This document shows positions 1-8,640 of a stretch of 64,000 nt of DNA, piece after piece; within the stretch, counting starts at the first letter, position 1; the number at the start of each line of letters is the position of its first letter. The DNA comes from Flavobacterium denitrificans DSM 15936 (GTDB taxonomy: Bacteria; Bacteroidota; Bacteroidia; Flavobacteriales; Flavobacteriaceae): the NCBI RefSeq assembly GCF_000425445.1, contig NZ_AUDL01000004.1, positions 682,001 to 746,000 on the forward strand, given 5' to 3'. The translations under genes and the position numbers were made by a program. Under the pieces are notes generated by a model. That model was not told where the DNA came from. It was given only the letters and a program-made list of their open reading frames with translations, and made no database searches.

Positions 1-30
1 AAAAAGATTAATTCTTAATTATCATTTTGA

Positions 31-1713
31 ATGATGACTTCGAAACTTTTGCCCATTAAGGGTTGGGTTAAGGAATATAAATCAAAAAATCTTAAAAATG
101 ATTTTGTAGCAGGAGTAACACTTGCCGCATATGGAATTCCGGTTTCATTAGCTTATGCGACACTAGCTGGATTACCACCACAATTTGGTATTTATGGCTA
201 TCTTCTAGGAGGAATATTTTATGCTTTTTTAGGAACTAGCAAACAGCTTGCTATTGGGCCAACATCGGCAATTTCCTTATTGATTGGAACCACAATTGCG
301 ACAATGGCTAACGGCGATGTACAACGATGGTCTGAAATTGCTTCGCTTACAGCATTAGTTTTTGCCGTAATGGCTATCATTGCCTACATTTTAAGATTGA
401 GTGGCATTATAAATTTTATTAGCGAAACGGTTTTGGTTGGATTCAAAGCTGGTGCTGCCATAACGATTGGTATGACCCAGTTGCCTAAATTATTTGGAGT
501 AGTGGGCGGGGGCGACAATTTCCTGGAGCGTATTACTGTTCTATTTCGGCAAATTCCAGATCTTAATAGTGCCGTTTTGATTTTTGGTATTTTTGCTATA
601 ATATTATTAATCATTGGTGAGAAATTAGCACCCGGCCGACCAGTTGCAATTTTAATTGTTGTTTTGTCTATTGTACTTGTTTCGACAACATCATTAAAAA
701 ATAGTGGTTTTAAAACAGTTGGTACTATTCCGACAGGGCTTCCAGAATTTCATATGCCGTCTATAATGATTCGGGATGTTGATGGAGTTTTGCTTCTTGC
801 CATGGCCTGTTTTTTATTGTCTTATATTGAAAGTGTTTCTGCCGGAAGAACATTGGCACAAAAAAATGGATATGTTATTGATCCGCGCCAAGAACTTTTA
901 GCCCTTGGAATTGCAAATGCGGCCGTCGCTTTTGGACAAGGTTATCCTGTTGCTGGCGGATTATCACAATCGGCGGTAAATGATACTGCTGGCGCAAAAA
1001 GTCCAATATCTCTTTTATTTTGTTCGGCTACAATTGCAATCTGCCTTTTGTTTTTAACAGGATATCTCCAAAACCTGCCAACTGTAATTTTGGCCTCAAT
1101 AGTTTTGGTGGCTATTCGAGGTCTTGTTGATTTTAAAGAGATAAAATACCTCTACAAAAGAGACAAGCAGGAATTCATCGTAGCAATGATTGCACTGTTA
1201 GGAGTACTTATTTGGGGAATTTTGACAGGTGTATTGCTGGCCGCAATGTTTACTTTGTTGCTTTTGCTGAAAGCGGCCTCAAAGCCGAATGTAGCTTTTT
1301 TAGGCAGAGTCCCAGGGACAAAACTTTATACCGATTTAGAAAGACATCCGGATAACGAAAAAATTGAAAACATATTGATCGTGAGGATTGAATCGTCAAT
1401 ATTTTATTTTAATGCCGAATATATCAAAGAAAAAATCTGGGAGAAAATATATAGCGAACCACATTCATTAAAAACGGTAATATTAGATCTTAATTCGTCT
1501 CCTCGCGTTGATATTGCTGGAACACGTTTCTTAAAAAACTTATTTTTTGATTTAGATGCCAAAAATATTGTGCTCAAAATAGCTGAAGCACGTTCAGAGG
1601 TTCGTGATAGTCTAAGAGCAGAGAATTTGGAATCTTTTATGGGCCACATAAGCCGTTCTGTTTCAGTTGATGACTTGGTTGCTCGTGCTTCTGAAGCAGA
1701 GAATAAATCCTGA
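31..1713 (+). CDS. SulP family inorganic anion transporter with STAS domain
   Basis: The 560-residue protein is predicted to move an inorganic anion (sulfate, bicarbonate or similar; substrate not readable) across the inner membrane. The first 400 or so residues are a run of hydrophobic helices with SulP features, including GPTSAISLL near residue 88 and the GLVDFKEIKYLYKRDKQEF stretch that follows the last repeat. The last 110 residues form a STAS domain (RVDIAGTRFL). Length matches the family. Two adjacent ATGs (31 and 34) are possible starts. It stands alone on its strand with about 170 bp before trhO. Family call is firm; substrate is not. Confidence 0.93.
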   Translation: MMTSKLLPIKGWVKEYKSKNLKNDFVAGVTLAAYGIPVSLAYATLAGLPPQFGIYGYLLGGIFYAFLGTSKQLAIGPTSAISLLIGTTIATMANGDVQRWSEIASLTALVFAVMAIIAYILRLSGIINFISETVLVGFKAGAAITIGMTQLPKLFGVVGGGDNFLERITVLFRQIPDLNSAVLIFGIFAIILLIIGEKLAPGRPVAILIVVLSIVLVSTTSLKNSGFKTVGTIPTGLPEFHMPSIMIRDVDGVLLLAMACFLLSYIESVSAGRTLAQKNGYVIDPRQELLALGIANAAVAFGQGYPVAGGLSQSAVNDTAGAKSPISLLFCSATIAICLLFLTGYLQNLPTVILASIVLVAIRGLVDFKEIKYLYKRDKQEFIVAMIALLGVLIWGILTGVLLAAMFTLLLLLKAASKPNVAFLGRVPGTKLYTDLERHPDNEKIENILIVRIESSIFYFNAEYIKEKIWEKIYSEPHSLKTVILDLNSSPRVDIAGTRFLKNLFFDLDAKNIVLKIAEARSEVRDSLRAENLESFMGHISRSVSVDDLVARASEAENKS

Positions 1714-1813
1714 TTTTATTTGAAAATGTTGGTGCTGATTGTTTGGATTTTTAAAAGATGTTAAAAAAATCAGATAATTAGGGCAATAGGATTTTTAATC
1801 TCAAAATAAACCC

Positions 1814-1821
1814 TATTTTTG
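1814..1821 (+). promoter_or_regulatory. Putative Bacteroidota -7 box of trhO
   Basis: TATTTTTG matches the TAnnTTTG -7 consensus of Bacteroidota sigma-A promoters and lies 61 bp before the trhO ATG. The -33 side is only a weak T-run (about 1791). The predicted leader holds a small hairpin, AGATTTT/AAAATCT. Confidence 0.5.
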
Positions 1822-1882
1822 CAGCAGATTTTCAGAAAAATCTAAAATAACATATATTCTTAAACTTAAAACTGTTTATAGC

Positions 1883-3241
1883 ATGCAACTGTATAACACT
1901 TTGAGCGCAGAAGAAAGAGCCATCATGATTGATGATGCAGGACAACAACGACTAACGTTGTCTTTCTATGCGTATGCCAAAATTCAAGATCCACAAAAAT
2001 TTCGTAACGATTTATTTATTGCCTGGAATGCCTTAGATGCATTAGGCCGAATTTATGTTGCTTCTGAAGGAATAAATGCGCAAATGAGTATTCCTGAAGA
2101 AAATTTGGAGGCTTTTAGAGCAACTCTTGAAGTTTATGATTTCATGAAAGGCATTCGTTTGAATGAAGCTGTAGAGCATGATGACCATTCCTTTTTAAAA
2201 TTAACTATCAAAGTGCGTCACAAAATCGTTGCCGACGGTTTAAATGATGATACTTTTGATGTAACCAATATAGGCGTTCACTTGAAAGCCAAAGAATTCA
2301 ACGAGATTCTTGATGATCCAAATACGATTGTTGTTGATTTTAGAAATCACTATGAAAGTGAAGTTGGGCATTTTAAAGGAGCTATAACTCCAGATGTTGA
2401 GACATTTAGAGAAAGCCTTCCTATTATCAATGAGCAACTTAAAGATCACAAAGACGATAAAAATCTGGTAATGTATTGTACTGGAGGTATTCGTTGCGAG
2501 AAAGCGAGTGCTTATTTCAAACACCAAGGCTTTAAAAACGTTTATCAATTAGAAGGTGGTATTATTAATTACGCTAAACAATTGAAAGAAGAAGGTTTAG
2601 AAAGTAAATTCATTGGTAAAAACTTCGTATTTGATAATCGTCTAGGGGAAAGAATTACAGATGATATTGTTTCGCAATGCCATCAATGTGGAAAACCTTG
2701 CGATAATCACACAAACTGCGAAAATGACGGATGCCATTTATTGTTCATTCAATGTGATGAATGTAAAGCGGCAATGGAAAACTGTTGTTCTACAGAATGT
2801 TTAGAAATCATCCACATGCCTCTAGTTGACCAAGTTCGTTTAAGAACCGGAAAACAAGTTGGAAACAAAGTGTTTAGAAAAGGAAAATCGGAGAATCTAA
2901 AATTCAAACATTCGGGCGACTTGCCAGAAACTGCTTTGGCAACTGCACAAAAACAGGCTGATATCCGTCAGAAAATAAAAGTAAAAAAAGTACTCCTTGG
3001 AAAAGCGGAACATTACTATGTAAAAGCACAAGTTGGACAATTTACTGTTGAAAATCATGAATTAAACGTTGGTGATAAAATCCTTATTTCGGGTCCAACA
3101 ACAGGAGATCAGGAATTGGTTTTGGATAAGATCATTGTTAATGGAGCAGAAACTCAATCTGCTAAAGTTGGTGATAAAGTTACTTTTGAGGTTCCTTTTC
3201 GTATTCGTTTGTCAGATAAATTGTATAAAATTATAAATTAG
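1883..3241 (+). CDS. trhO: TrhO tRNA uridine(34) hydroxylase with extra C-terminal domain
   Basis: TrhO (YceA) makes 5-hydroxyuridine at the tRNA wobble position in an oxygen-dependent reaction. The 452-residue protein has the N-terminal acylphosphatase-like part, a rhodanese domain with active loop CTGGIRCEK (Cys199), and a Cys-rich segment (residues 266-306, CxxC pairs) typical of the family. Usual TrhO proteins are about 320-350 residues. Here residues 368-451 add a domain that aligns without gaps to the C-terminus of TrhP encoded 0.8 kb downstream (44 of 84 positions identical by hand count). A 13-bp inverted repeat overlaps the stop. Core function is well supported; the role of the extra domain is inference (shared tRNA or partner binding). 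Confidence 0.95.
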   Translation: MQLYNTLSAEERAIMIDDAGQQRLTLSFYAYAKIQDPQKFRNDLFIAWNALDALGRIYVASEGINAQMSIPEENLEAFRATLEVYDFMKGIRLNEAVEHDDHSFLKLTIKVRHKIVADGLNDDTFDVTNIGVHLKAKEFNEILDDPNTIVVDFRNHYESEVGHFKGAITPDVETFRESLPIINEQLKDHKDDKNLVMYCTGGIRCEKASAYFKHQGFKNVYQLEGGIINYAKQLKEEGLESKFIGKNFVFDNRLGERITDDIVSQCHQCGKPCDNHTNCENDGCHLLFIQCDECKAAMENCCSTECLEIIHMPLVDQVRLRTGKQVGNKVFRKGKSENLKFKHSGDLPETALATAQKQADIRQKIKVKKVLLGKAEHYYVKAQVGQFTVENHELNVGDKILISGPTTGDQELVLDKIIVNGAETQSAKVGDKVTFEVPFRIRLSDKLYKIIN

Positions 3242-3262
3242 CATAAATTTTTATGCTAATTT
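3235..3262. terminator. 13-bp perfect inverted repeat across the trhO stop codon
   Basis: The arms 3235-3247 and 3250-3262 are perfect complements with a 2-base loop. The hairpin includes the trhO stop codon and ends 4 bases before the transposase ATG. It could terminate trhO and mask translation initiation of the transposase on read-through RNA. AT-rich stem, so strength is uncertain. Confidence 0.5.
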
Positions 3263-3266
3263 ATTT

Positions 3267-3701
3267 ATGTCACAATCATTTACCAAATTATGGATTCATG
3301 CTATTTGGGCAACCAAAAATCGTAAGGAATTAATTGATTATTCAATTGAGAAAAATTTGTACGATTTCATTTGGCAAGACCTAACTGAACTTGGATGTTC
3401 CGTTAGAATCATTAATGGAATGCCAGATCATGTGCATGTTTTATTTTTACAAAATCCGCAAAAAACTATTACAGACATTGTAAAGCAAATAAAAGGAAGT
3501 TCTTCTCATTTTATGAATAGAGGGGAATTTATCCTTGAAAAATTTGCGTGGCAGACAGGCTTTGGCGCTTTTTCTGTCAGCGAATCTCAGTTAAATGTTG
3601 TTTACAATTACATTAAAAATCAAAAGGAACATCATCTTGCGAAAAATGGACAAGATGAATTTGATGGATTTGTAAAGCTACATGGATTGGGAAATAAATG
3701 A
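3267..3701 (+). mobile_element. RAYT: REP-associated Y1/HUH transposase (IS200-like)
   Basis: A 144-residue single-domain protein of the Y1_Tnp family, related to TnpA of IS200/IS605. The HUH motif is HVHV in MPDHVHVLF (about residue 55), and the nucleophile tyrosine lies in the C-terminal helix VVYNYIKNQKEHH, which is the usual RAYT ending. It starts 25 bp after trhO, has no accessory gene and no classical IS ends. Four REP-like palindromes follow directly (3726-3905). This is the arrangement of domesticated RAYTs that spread REP sequences. Its position splits trhO from trhP. Confidence 0.88.
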
Positions 3702-3725
3702 TTTGCTGGACTTTACAATACGTTC

Positions 3726-3905
3726 CCCGTGGTTAAAACCACGGGCTATATTTGAAAAATATACGCAAAGAAGAACATAGTCTGCGGTTTCAACCGCAGG
3801 GACGCAAGGAATGTTGACAACGATATGTTTCCCGTGGTTGAAACCACGGGCTATATTTGACAAAACATATGCAAAGAAGAACATAGCCTGCGGTTTCAAC
3901 CGCAG
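3726..3905. repeat. REP array: two 105-bp units, each with two palindromes
   Basis: Palindrome A (CCCGTGGTT/AACCACGGG) occurs at 3726-3745 and 3831-3850. Palindrome B (CTGCGGTT/AACCGCAG) occurs at 3782-3799 and 3888-3905. The A-B unit therefore repeats with a period of about 105 bp, with conserved spacer words such as GCAAAGAAGAACATAG. Dyad arms sharing a GGTT/AACC core next to a RAYT gene are typical of REP/BIME elements. Nothing else codes in the 3702-4066 gap. Confidence 0.88.
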
Positions 3906-4004
3906 GGACGCAACGGATATCTACAAAGATTATTAATACATCTGCGAATAACTTTTAAAATAAAAACTATGATATAAATCATAGGAATCAGATCTACCCC
4001 ATAT

Positions 4005-4012
4005 TATTTTTG
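4005..4012 (+). promoter_or_regulatory. Putative -7 box of trhP
   Basis: TATTTTTG, a TAnnTTTG match 54 bp before the trhP ATG and downstream of the REP array. It suggests trhP-ferredoxin is transcribed separately from trhO. Confidence 0.5.
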
Positions 4013-4066
4013 TCAATTGTTAGATGACTGATTAAAAAACATTTCATCGAAATAATAGAATCAAAA

Positions 4067-5308
4067 ATGACTATTACAAACAAAATCGAACTCATGTCTC
4101 CAGCCGGAGATTTTGAATCACTTCAGGCTGCGCTAGATAATGGTGCAGATTCCGTATATTTTGGAGTTGAACAACTTAACATGCGTGCACGTTCAACGGT
4201 AAATTTTACTATCGAAGATTTAAAAGAAATTGCCAATCGATGCGAAGCCAAAAATGTTCGCAGCTATCTTACATTAAATACGATTATTTATGATCACGAT
4301 TTATCGGTTGTGAAAACATTATTGACCAAAGCCAAAGAAGCAAATATTACAGCAGTAATTGCATCAGATCAAGCCGTAATTGCAATGGCAAGATCGATTG
4401 GAATGGAAGTTCATATTTCGACTCAATTGAATGTGACTAATATCGAAACCATTAAATTCTACAGTTTATTTGCAGATACAATGGTTTTAAGTCGCGAGTT
4501 GAGTTTACGTCAAGTAAAGAAAATCACAGAACAAATTGAAAAAGAACAGATCAAAGGGCCAAACGGAAATTTAGTAGAGATAGAAATTTTTGGCCACGGA
4601 GCTTTATGTATGGCAGTTTCAGGAAAATGTTATTTGAGTTTGCATTCGCATAATTCATCTGCAAATCGTGGTGCTTGCAAACAAAACTGTCGAAAAAAAT
4701 ATACCGTAATCGATCAGGAAACAGGTTTCGAAATCGAATTGGATAACGAATACATGATGTCGCCGAAGGATTTGTGTACGCTTGATTTCTTAGATCAGGT
4801 AATTGATTCCGGAATTCAGGTATTAAAAATCGAAGGACGAGGCCGTGCGCCGGAATATGTGGCAACGGTTATAAAAACGTATCGTCAAGCAATTGATGCA
4901 TACTACGAGGGAACTTTCTCAAAAGAGAAAACCGCAGTTTGGATGGAGGCTTTAAAGACAGTTTACAATCGTGGTTTCTGGTCTGGATATTATTTGGGAC
5001 AAGAACTAGGTGAATGGAGTGATATTCCGGGCTCAGCAGCAACGCAGAAAAAGGTTTATGTTGGAAAAGGAACGCATTATTTCCCAAAAGCCGAAATTGG
5101 ACAATTCAAAATTGAAGCTTACGATATTAAAATTGGAGATAAAATCTTAGTTACCGGACCAAGTACAGGCGCTCAGGAAATGATTATCGACGAAATGTTT
5201 GTAAACGATCTTTCGGCAGAAAAAGCAACCAAAGGAGACGATTGTACCTTCAAACTGCCTTTTAGAATCAGAATGTCGGATAAGTTGTATAAAATTGTTG
5301 ATGCATAA
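4067..5308 (+). CDS. trhP: TrhP tRNA hydroxylation protein (peptidase U32 family)
   Basis: TrhP (YegQ) is the prephenate-dependent factor for 5-hydroxyuridine(34) formation in tRNA. The 413-residue protein begins with the U32 barrel motif ELMSPAGDFESLQAALDNGA and carries the family signature around residues 173-209 (FGHGALCMAVSGKC, then RGACKQNCR), giving Cys181, 188, 204 and 208 as likely 4Fe-4S ligands. Residues 328-411 are the domain also fused to TrhO upstream. Its stop overlaps the start of a ferredoxin gene (TAATG). U32 members also include collagenase-annotated and ubiquinone-hydroxylase proteins (UbiU/V); the TrhO neighbour favours TrhP. Confidence 0.9.
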   Translation: MTITNKIELMSPAGDFESLQAALDNGADSVYFGVEQLNMRARSTVNFTIEDLKEIANRCEAKNVRSYLTLNTIIYDHDLSVVKTLLTKAKEANITAVIASDQAVIAMARSIGMEVHISTQLNVTNIETIKFYSLFADTMVLSRELSLRQVKKITEQIEKEQIKGPNGNLVEIEIFGHGALCMAVSGKCYLSLHSHNSSANRGACKQNCRKKYTVIDQETGFEIELDNEYMMSPKDLCTLDFLDQVIDSGIQVLKIEGRGRAPEYVATVIKTYRQAIDAYYEGTFSKEKTAVWMEALKTVYNRGFWSGYYLGQELGEWSDIPGSAATQKKVYVGKGTHYFPKAEIGQFKIEAYDIKIGDKILVTGPSTGAQEMIIDEMFVNDLSAEKATKGDDCTFKLPFRIRMSDKLYKIVDA

Positions 5309-5538
5309 TGGTTATTATTACTTTACAAAGAGACAAATGCATTGGCTGTAATTATTGTGTCGAAATGGATCCGGCACATTTTCAGATGTCAAAAAAAGAC
5401 GGAAAATCAGTATTGCTTCATTCGCAGAATGCAAAAGGATTTTTTACACTTAAATCCCCAAATCATGTAATTGTAGAAAGCTGTGAATTGGCCGCAAAAG
5501 CTTGTCCGGTTAAGATTATTACGGTGAAAGAAACTTAG
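5308..5538 (+). CDS. Small 4Fe-4S ferredoxin coupled to TrhP
   Basis: A 76-residue soluble ferredoxin. Cys11, 14 and 17 (CIGCNYC) plus Cys66 (CP) form one 4Fe-4S site; Cys59 is extra. The start codon shares one base with the trhP stop, so translation is probably coupled. TrhP proteins contain an Fe-S cluster, and from memory a small ferredoxin (YfhL) has been connected with this pathway in E. coli, so an electron-donor role for TrhP is a reasonable inference. The same ferredoxin type is also found alone in Bacteroidota, so the partnership is not proven. Confidence 0.85.
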   Translation: MVIITLQRDKCIGCNYCVEMDPAHFQMSKKDGKSVLLHSQNAKGFFTLKSPNHVIVESCELAAKACPVKIITVKET

Positions 5539-5560
5539 AAGTTCATTATTCATATAAAAT

Positions 5561-5598
5561 AAAAGAGCCGTCTCGTTTTTTTACGCGACGACTCTTTT
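5561..5598. terminator. Bidirectional terminator between convergent genes
   Basis: Arms 5561-5575 and 5584-5598 pair over 15 positions with one mismatch and one wobble, bounded by A and T runs. It sits between the ferredoxin gene and the convergent membrane-protein gene. Confidence 0.8.
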
Positions 5599-5621
5599 CG
5601 TATTTAAACATTTTGAGTGTT

Positions 5622-7031
5622 TTAGGGTATGCTATTTTCTTCAATTTCGTTCCATTCTTCGGCTGTCCAAAATAAGGCAATATGAAGATTGTATAAACCG
5701 ATAGCCGCATAAGTTATTAAGCAAGTATAATAGAGACCGTTAGTCAAATCTAGATATAAAGTGAATAACGCGATAAAACCCAATAATGCTAAAACAATTC
5801 GAATCCCAATTCTGACATATAATATTAAAATATAAAGTGCTGCAAATATTGCAATCACATAAATTAAGTTTTCACGACTAAGGCCTAATTCAATAAACCT
5901 TTTAATTGCATAAGCACTTGACAGCAATAAAATAAATATCTGGAGATAAGATCTGTTCTGTTGCTCGATATCTTCTATCTCTAAAAATTCAGAATCAGTT
6001 AAAGGAGTTCTTTTTCGAAAATAAAACAATAACGTAAATAGATTAATTACTGGAGCAAAACTTAAGAGATAGATCCATAAAGGTCTTCTTCGTAGTGCTG
6101 TCAATTGTAAAAGCAATAGTTGAGAAAATAATAAATATGCAAATGTAATTTGAGTGATAGTACGGAAAAGATTATAAAGATTACCAATAATACTTTGGGC
6201 GCTCGAAGGCATAAATTCAAATGAAGATGGTGAAAAGTATTCTGTGGAATAGATATATACTGAAAGTAGGCTAGTAAATAAAAATATAAAATGAATAGTA
6301 AATTTTTTCTTTGTCAATAAAATCGCAGAAGGCATTCTTTTAAAGTTTTTGAAAGAAAGCCCAGCATCTGCCAGAAATAAAAAATAGAAAAAAGAGAGCG
6401 GAACAAAAACTCGTGTAAGTATCATTCCGTATGAATAAAGAGGAGCCAGAAAATCGCTAGACAAGAATACAACACTTCCCACTTTTTGATAGAGCTGATT
6501 TATGCTAACTAAACCAATCATTCCGATTAAAAATCCCATAAAATTTATTTTTTCACCGAAGAGAATTTTGCCTCTTAATGCTCCATACAAAACATAGCAA
6601 TGAAAATAACTCAAAATTATAAAGGGTAAGAAAAAAGGGCTCTTGAGGACAGATTCATAAAGATCTGAATAGGCAATAACAGTATCTATCCCAATTGATG
6701 GTAGAGCAAGCAAAACAATAAATTTAATCTTGTCGTATTTTTTTAAATAGATAGCTTCCCAGCAGAGTATTGTGAACGTAATCAAGATGTCAAAAAGCAA
6801 ATTTACGGTCTTTACCCAAAATGGAAGTTCAGTAAAAGGTTCAAACATCCCAAGTAATCCAGGACCTCCTAATTTTGAAGTGTTGAAATGGTTTGTGATA
6901 AATTGCTTGATAATAAAAAGGAGGGCAATAAATGCCAAAGGCAAAAGAATCTTTTTGAATTTGGAAAAATTAAAATCATTAAAATAATTCGACTCATCTT
7001 TTTGGTGGTCTAGTACTGTTTCAGTGTTCAT
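5622..7031 (-). CDS. Unknown polytopic membrane protein
   Basis: I do not recognise this 469-residue protein. After a charged 28-residue N-terminus it is almost entirely hydrophobic helices (roughly ten to twelve), broken by short charged loops such as RKRTPLTDSEFLEIEDIEQQ near residue 340, and it ends with an acidic tail (EEWNEIEENSIP). No signal peptide, transporter signature or catalytic motif is visible. It is monocistronic, with its own terminator and a gap of about 220 bp to ricT. It could be a Flavobacteria-specific DUF membrane protein. Confidence 0.75.
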   Translation of the reverse strand: MNTETVLDHQKDESNYFNDFNFSKFKKILLPLAFIALLFIIKQFITNHFNTSKLGGPGLLGMFEPFTELPFWVKTVNLLFDILITFTILCWEAIYLKKYDKIKFIVLLALPSIGIDTVIAYSDLYESVLKSPFFLPFIILSYFHCYVLYGALRGKILFGEKINFMGFLIGMIGLVSINQLYQKVGSVVFLSSDFLAPLYSYGMILTRVFVPLSFFYFLFLADAGLSFKNFKRMPSAILLTKKKFTIHFIFLFTSLLSVYIYSTEYFSPSSFEFMPSSAQSIIGNLYNLFRTITQITFAYLLFSQLLLLQLTALRRRPLWIYLLSFAPVINLFTLLFYFRKRTPLTDSEFLEIEDIEQQNRSYLQIFILLLSSAYAIKRFIELGLSRENLIYVIAIFAALYILILYVRIGIRIVLALLGFIALFTLYLDLTNGLYYTCLITYAAIGLYNLHIALFWTAEEWNEIEENSIP

Positions 7032-7251
7032 GATTGGTTAAGTTTCGTTTTTGGGTTTGATTAATGGTTTTGTACAAGTAAACTTAACAAATTTTGTTTT
7101 CCATTCAGAATTATTTCGGGATAGTAAACATCTTTTTTTATTTAACAAACCATTAGTTTTAATCCATATAGAGCAAAATAAAAAAAATACTATCTTTACC
7201 GATTAAACGTTTATGAACTTAAGCCATGTTTAATGGCACTACATATATATT

Positions 7252-8640
7252 ATGGCATGTACAAGTTGTTCAACCTCAGATGGTGGCGCACCAAAGGGTT
7301 GTAAAAATAATGGGACTTGCGGCACCGATAGCTGCAATAAATTGACGGTTTTTGACTGGCTTTCAAACATGAGTCCGTCTAATGGAGAGGCGATTTTTGA
7401 TTGTGTTGAGGTTCGTTTTAAAAACGGTCGTAAGGAATTTTTTAGAAATTCTGAGAAATTGACTTTAAGTATTGGCGACATTGTAGCAACTGTTGCTTCG
7501 CCAGGACATGATATTGGAATTGTGACTCTTACAGGCGAATTGGTAAAAATTCAAATGAAGAAAAAAGGAGTAAATCATGAAAGTAATGATGTTCCAAAAA
7601 TTTACAGAAAAGCATCTCAAAAAGATATCGACATTTGGTCTGTAGCACGTGATCGCGAGGAGCCAATGAAGGTTCGTGCGCGTGAATTGGCAATTCAGCA
7701 TAAATTAGAAATGAAAATTTCGGATATCGAATTTCAAGGTGATGGATCAAAAGCAACTTTCTATTACACAGCAAATGATCGTGTCGATTTTAGAATGCTG
7801 ATTAAGGATTTTGCTAAAGAATTCAGTACGAGAGTCGAAATGAAACAAGTTGGTTTCCGTCAGGAAGCGGCTCGTTTAGGAGGAGTTGGTTCTTGCGGGC
7901 GTGAGCTTTGCTGTTCGACTTGGTTGACTGATTTTAGAAGTGTTAACACTTCTGCGGCGCGTTATCAGCAGTTGTCATTAAATCCTCAGAAATTAGCAGG
8001 ACAATGCGGTAAATTAAAATGTTGTTTGAATTATGAGCTAGACACGTACATGGATGCCTTAAAAGATTTTCCTGATTACGATACCAAATTAATTACTGAA
8101 AAAGGAGATGCTGTTTGTCAAAAACAGGATATTTTCAAAGGATTGATGTGGTTTGCATACACGAACAATTTTGCGAACTGGCATGTTTTAAAAATTGACC
8201 AGGTAAAAGAAATTATTGCTGAGAATAAACAGAAAAACAAAGTTTCTTCTTTAGAAGATTTTGCAATCGAAGTAACATCAGAGCCTGAAAAAGACTTCAA
8301 TAATGCAATGGGTCAAGAGAGCTTAACTCGTTTTGACCAACCAAAAAGAAAGAAAAAACCGAACCGCAAACGCAAGCAAAATGCTGAGGCCTCGGGCGTT
8401 GCAACTCCGGCAAAACCACAGCAGGAGAAAAACAATAATATAAAACCTGCAGGAAATAACAACCAGAATGCAAATCCAAATCAGCAGGGAAAACCTAATA
8501 ATCCAAATAAACAAAATCATAAGAATAAGCACAAGAATTCGAATAAATCAAATAATCCGAATCCACAAAATTCAAGTGATAACAAATCTGCTGAGCCTAG
8601 AAAACCAATAATTATTACTAAAAATGAGAATAAAAAATAG
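7252..8640 (+). CDS. ricT: RicT/YaaT-like PSP1-domain protein
   Basis: The PSP1 domain protein is related to RicT (YaaT), part of the Fe-S RicAFT complex that in Bacillus affects RNA processing. The N-terminus is Cys-rich (residues 2-30), and the PSP1 part holds the conserved pairs GSCGRELCCSTW (about residue 220) and QCGKLKCCLNYE (about 250), likely Fe-S ligands. Residues 365-455 are a low-complexity Lys/Asn/Pro/Gln tail, probably disordered or RNA-binding. The last 17 bp overlap gldH, so the two are co-transcribed. Function in Bacteroidota is not established. Confidence 0.88.
   Translation: MACTSCSTSDGGAPKGCKNNGTCGTDSCNKLTVFDWLSNMSPSNGEAIFDCVEVRFKNGRKEFFRNSEKLTLSIGDIVATVASPGHDIGIVTLTGELVKIQMKKKGVNHESNDVPKIYRKASQKDIDIWSVARDREEPMKVRARELAIQHKLEMKISDIEFQGDGSKATFYYTANDRVDFRMLIKDFAKEFSTRVEMKQVGFRQEAARLGGVGSCGRELCCSTWLTDFRSVNTSAARYQQLSLNPQKLAGQCGKLKCCLNYELDTYMDALKDFPDYDTKLITEKGDAVCQKQDIFKGLMWFAYTNNFANWHVLKIDQVKEIIAENKQKNKVSSLEDFAIEVTSEPEKDFNNAMGQESLTRFDQPKRKKKPNRKRKQNAEASGVATPAKPQQEKNNNIKPAGNNNQNANPNQQGKPNNPNKQNHKNKHKNSNKSNNPNPQNSSDNKSAEPRKPIIITKNENKK

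Noticed and set aside
3678-3899. Minus-strand open frame of 73 codons over the REP array
   Set aside because: Its protein repeats SNIARGFNHG because it translates the palindromes; no start context or family.
3726-3905. CRISPR-like repetition
   Set aside because: Only two 105-bp units, dyads instead of uniform repeats with unique spacers, and no cas genes.
8323-8640. Several minus-strand frames over the ricT tail
   Set aside because: They mirror the Asn/Lys-rich low-complexity coding region and have no recognisable family.
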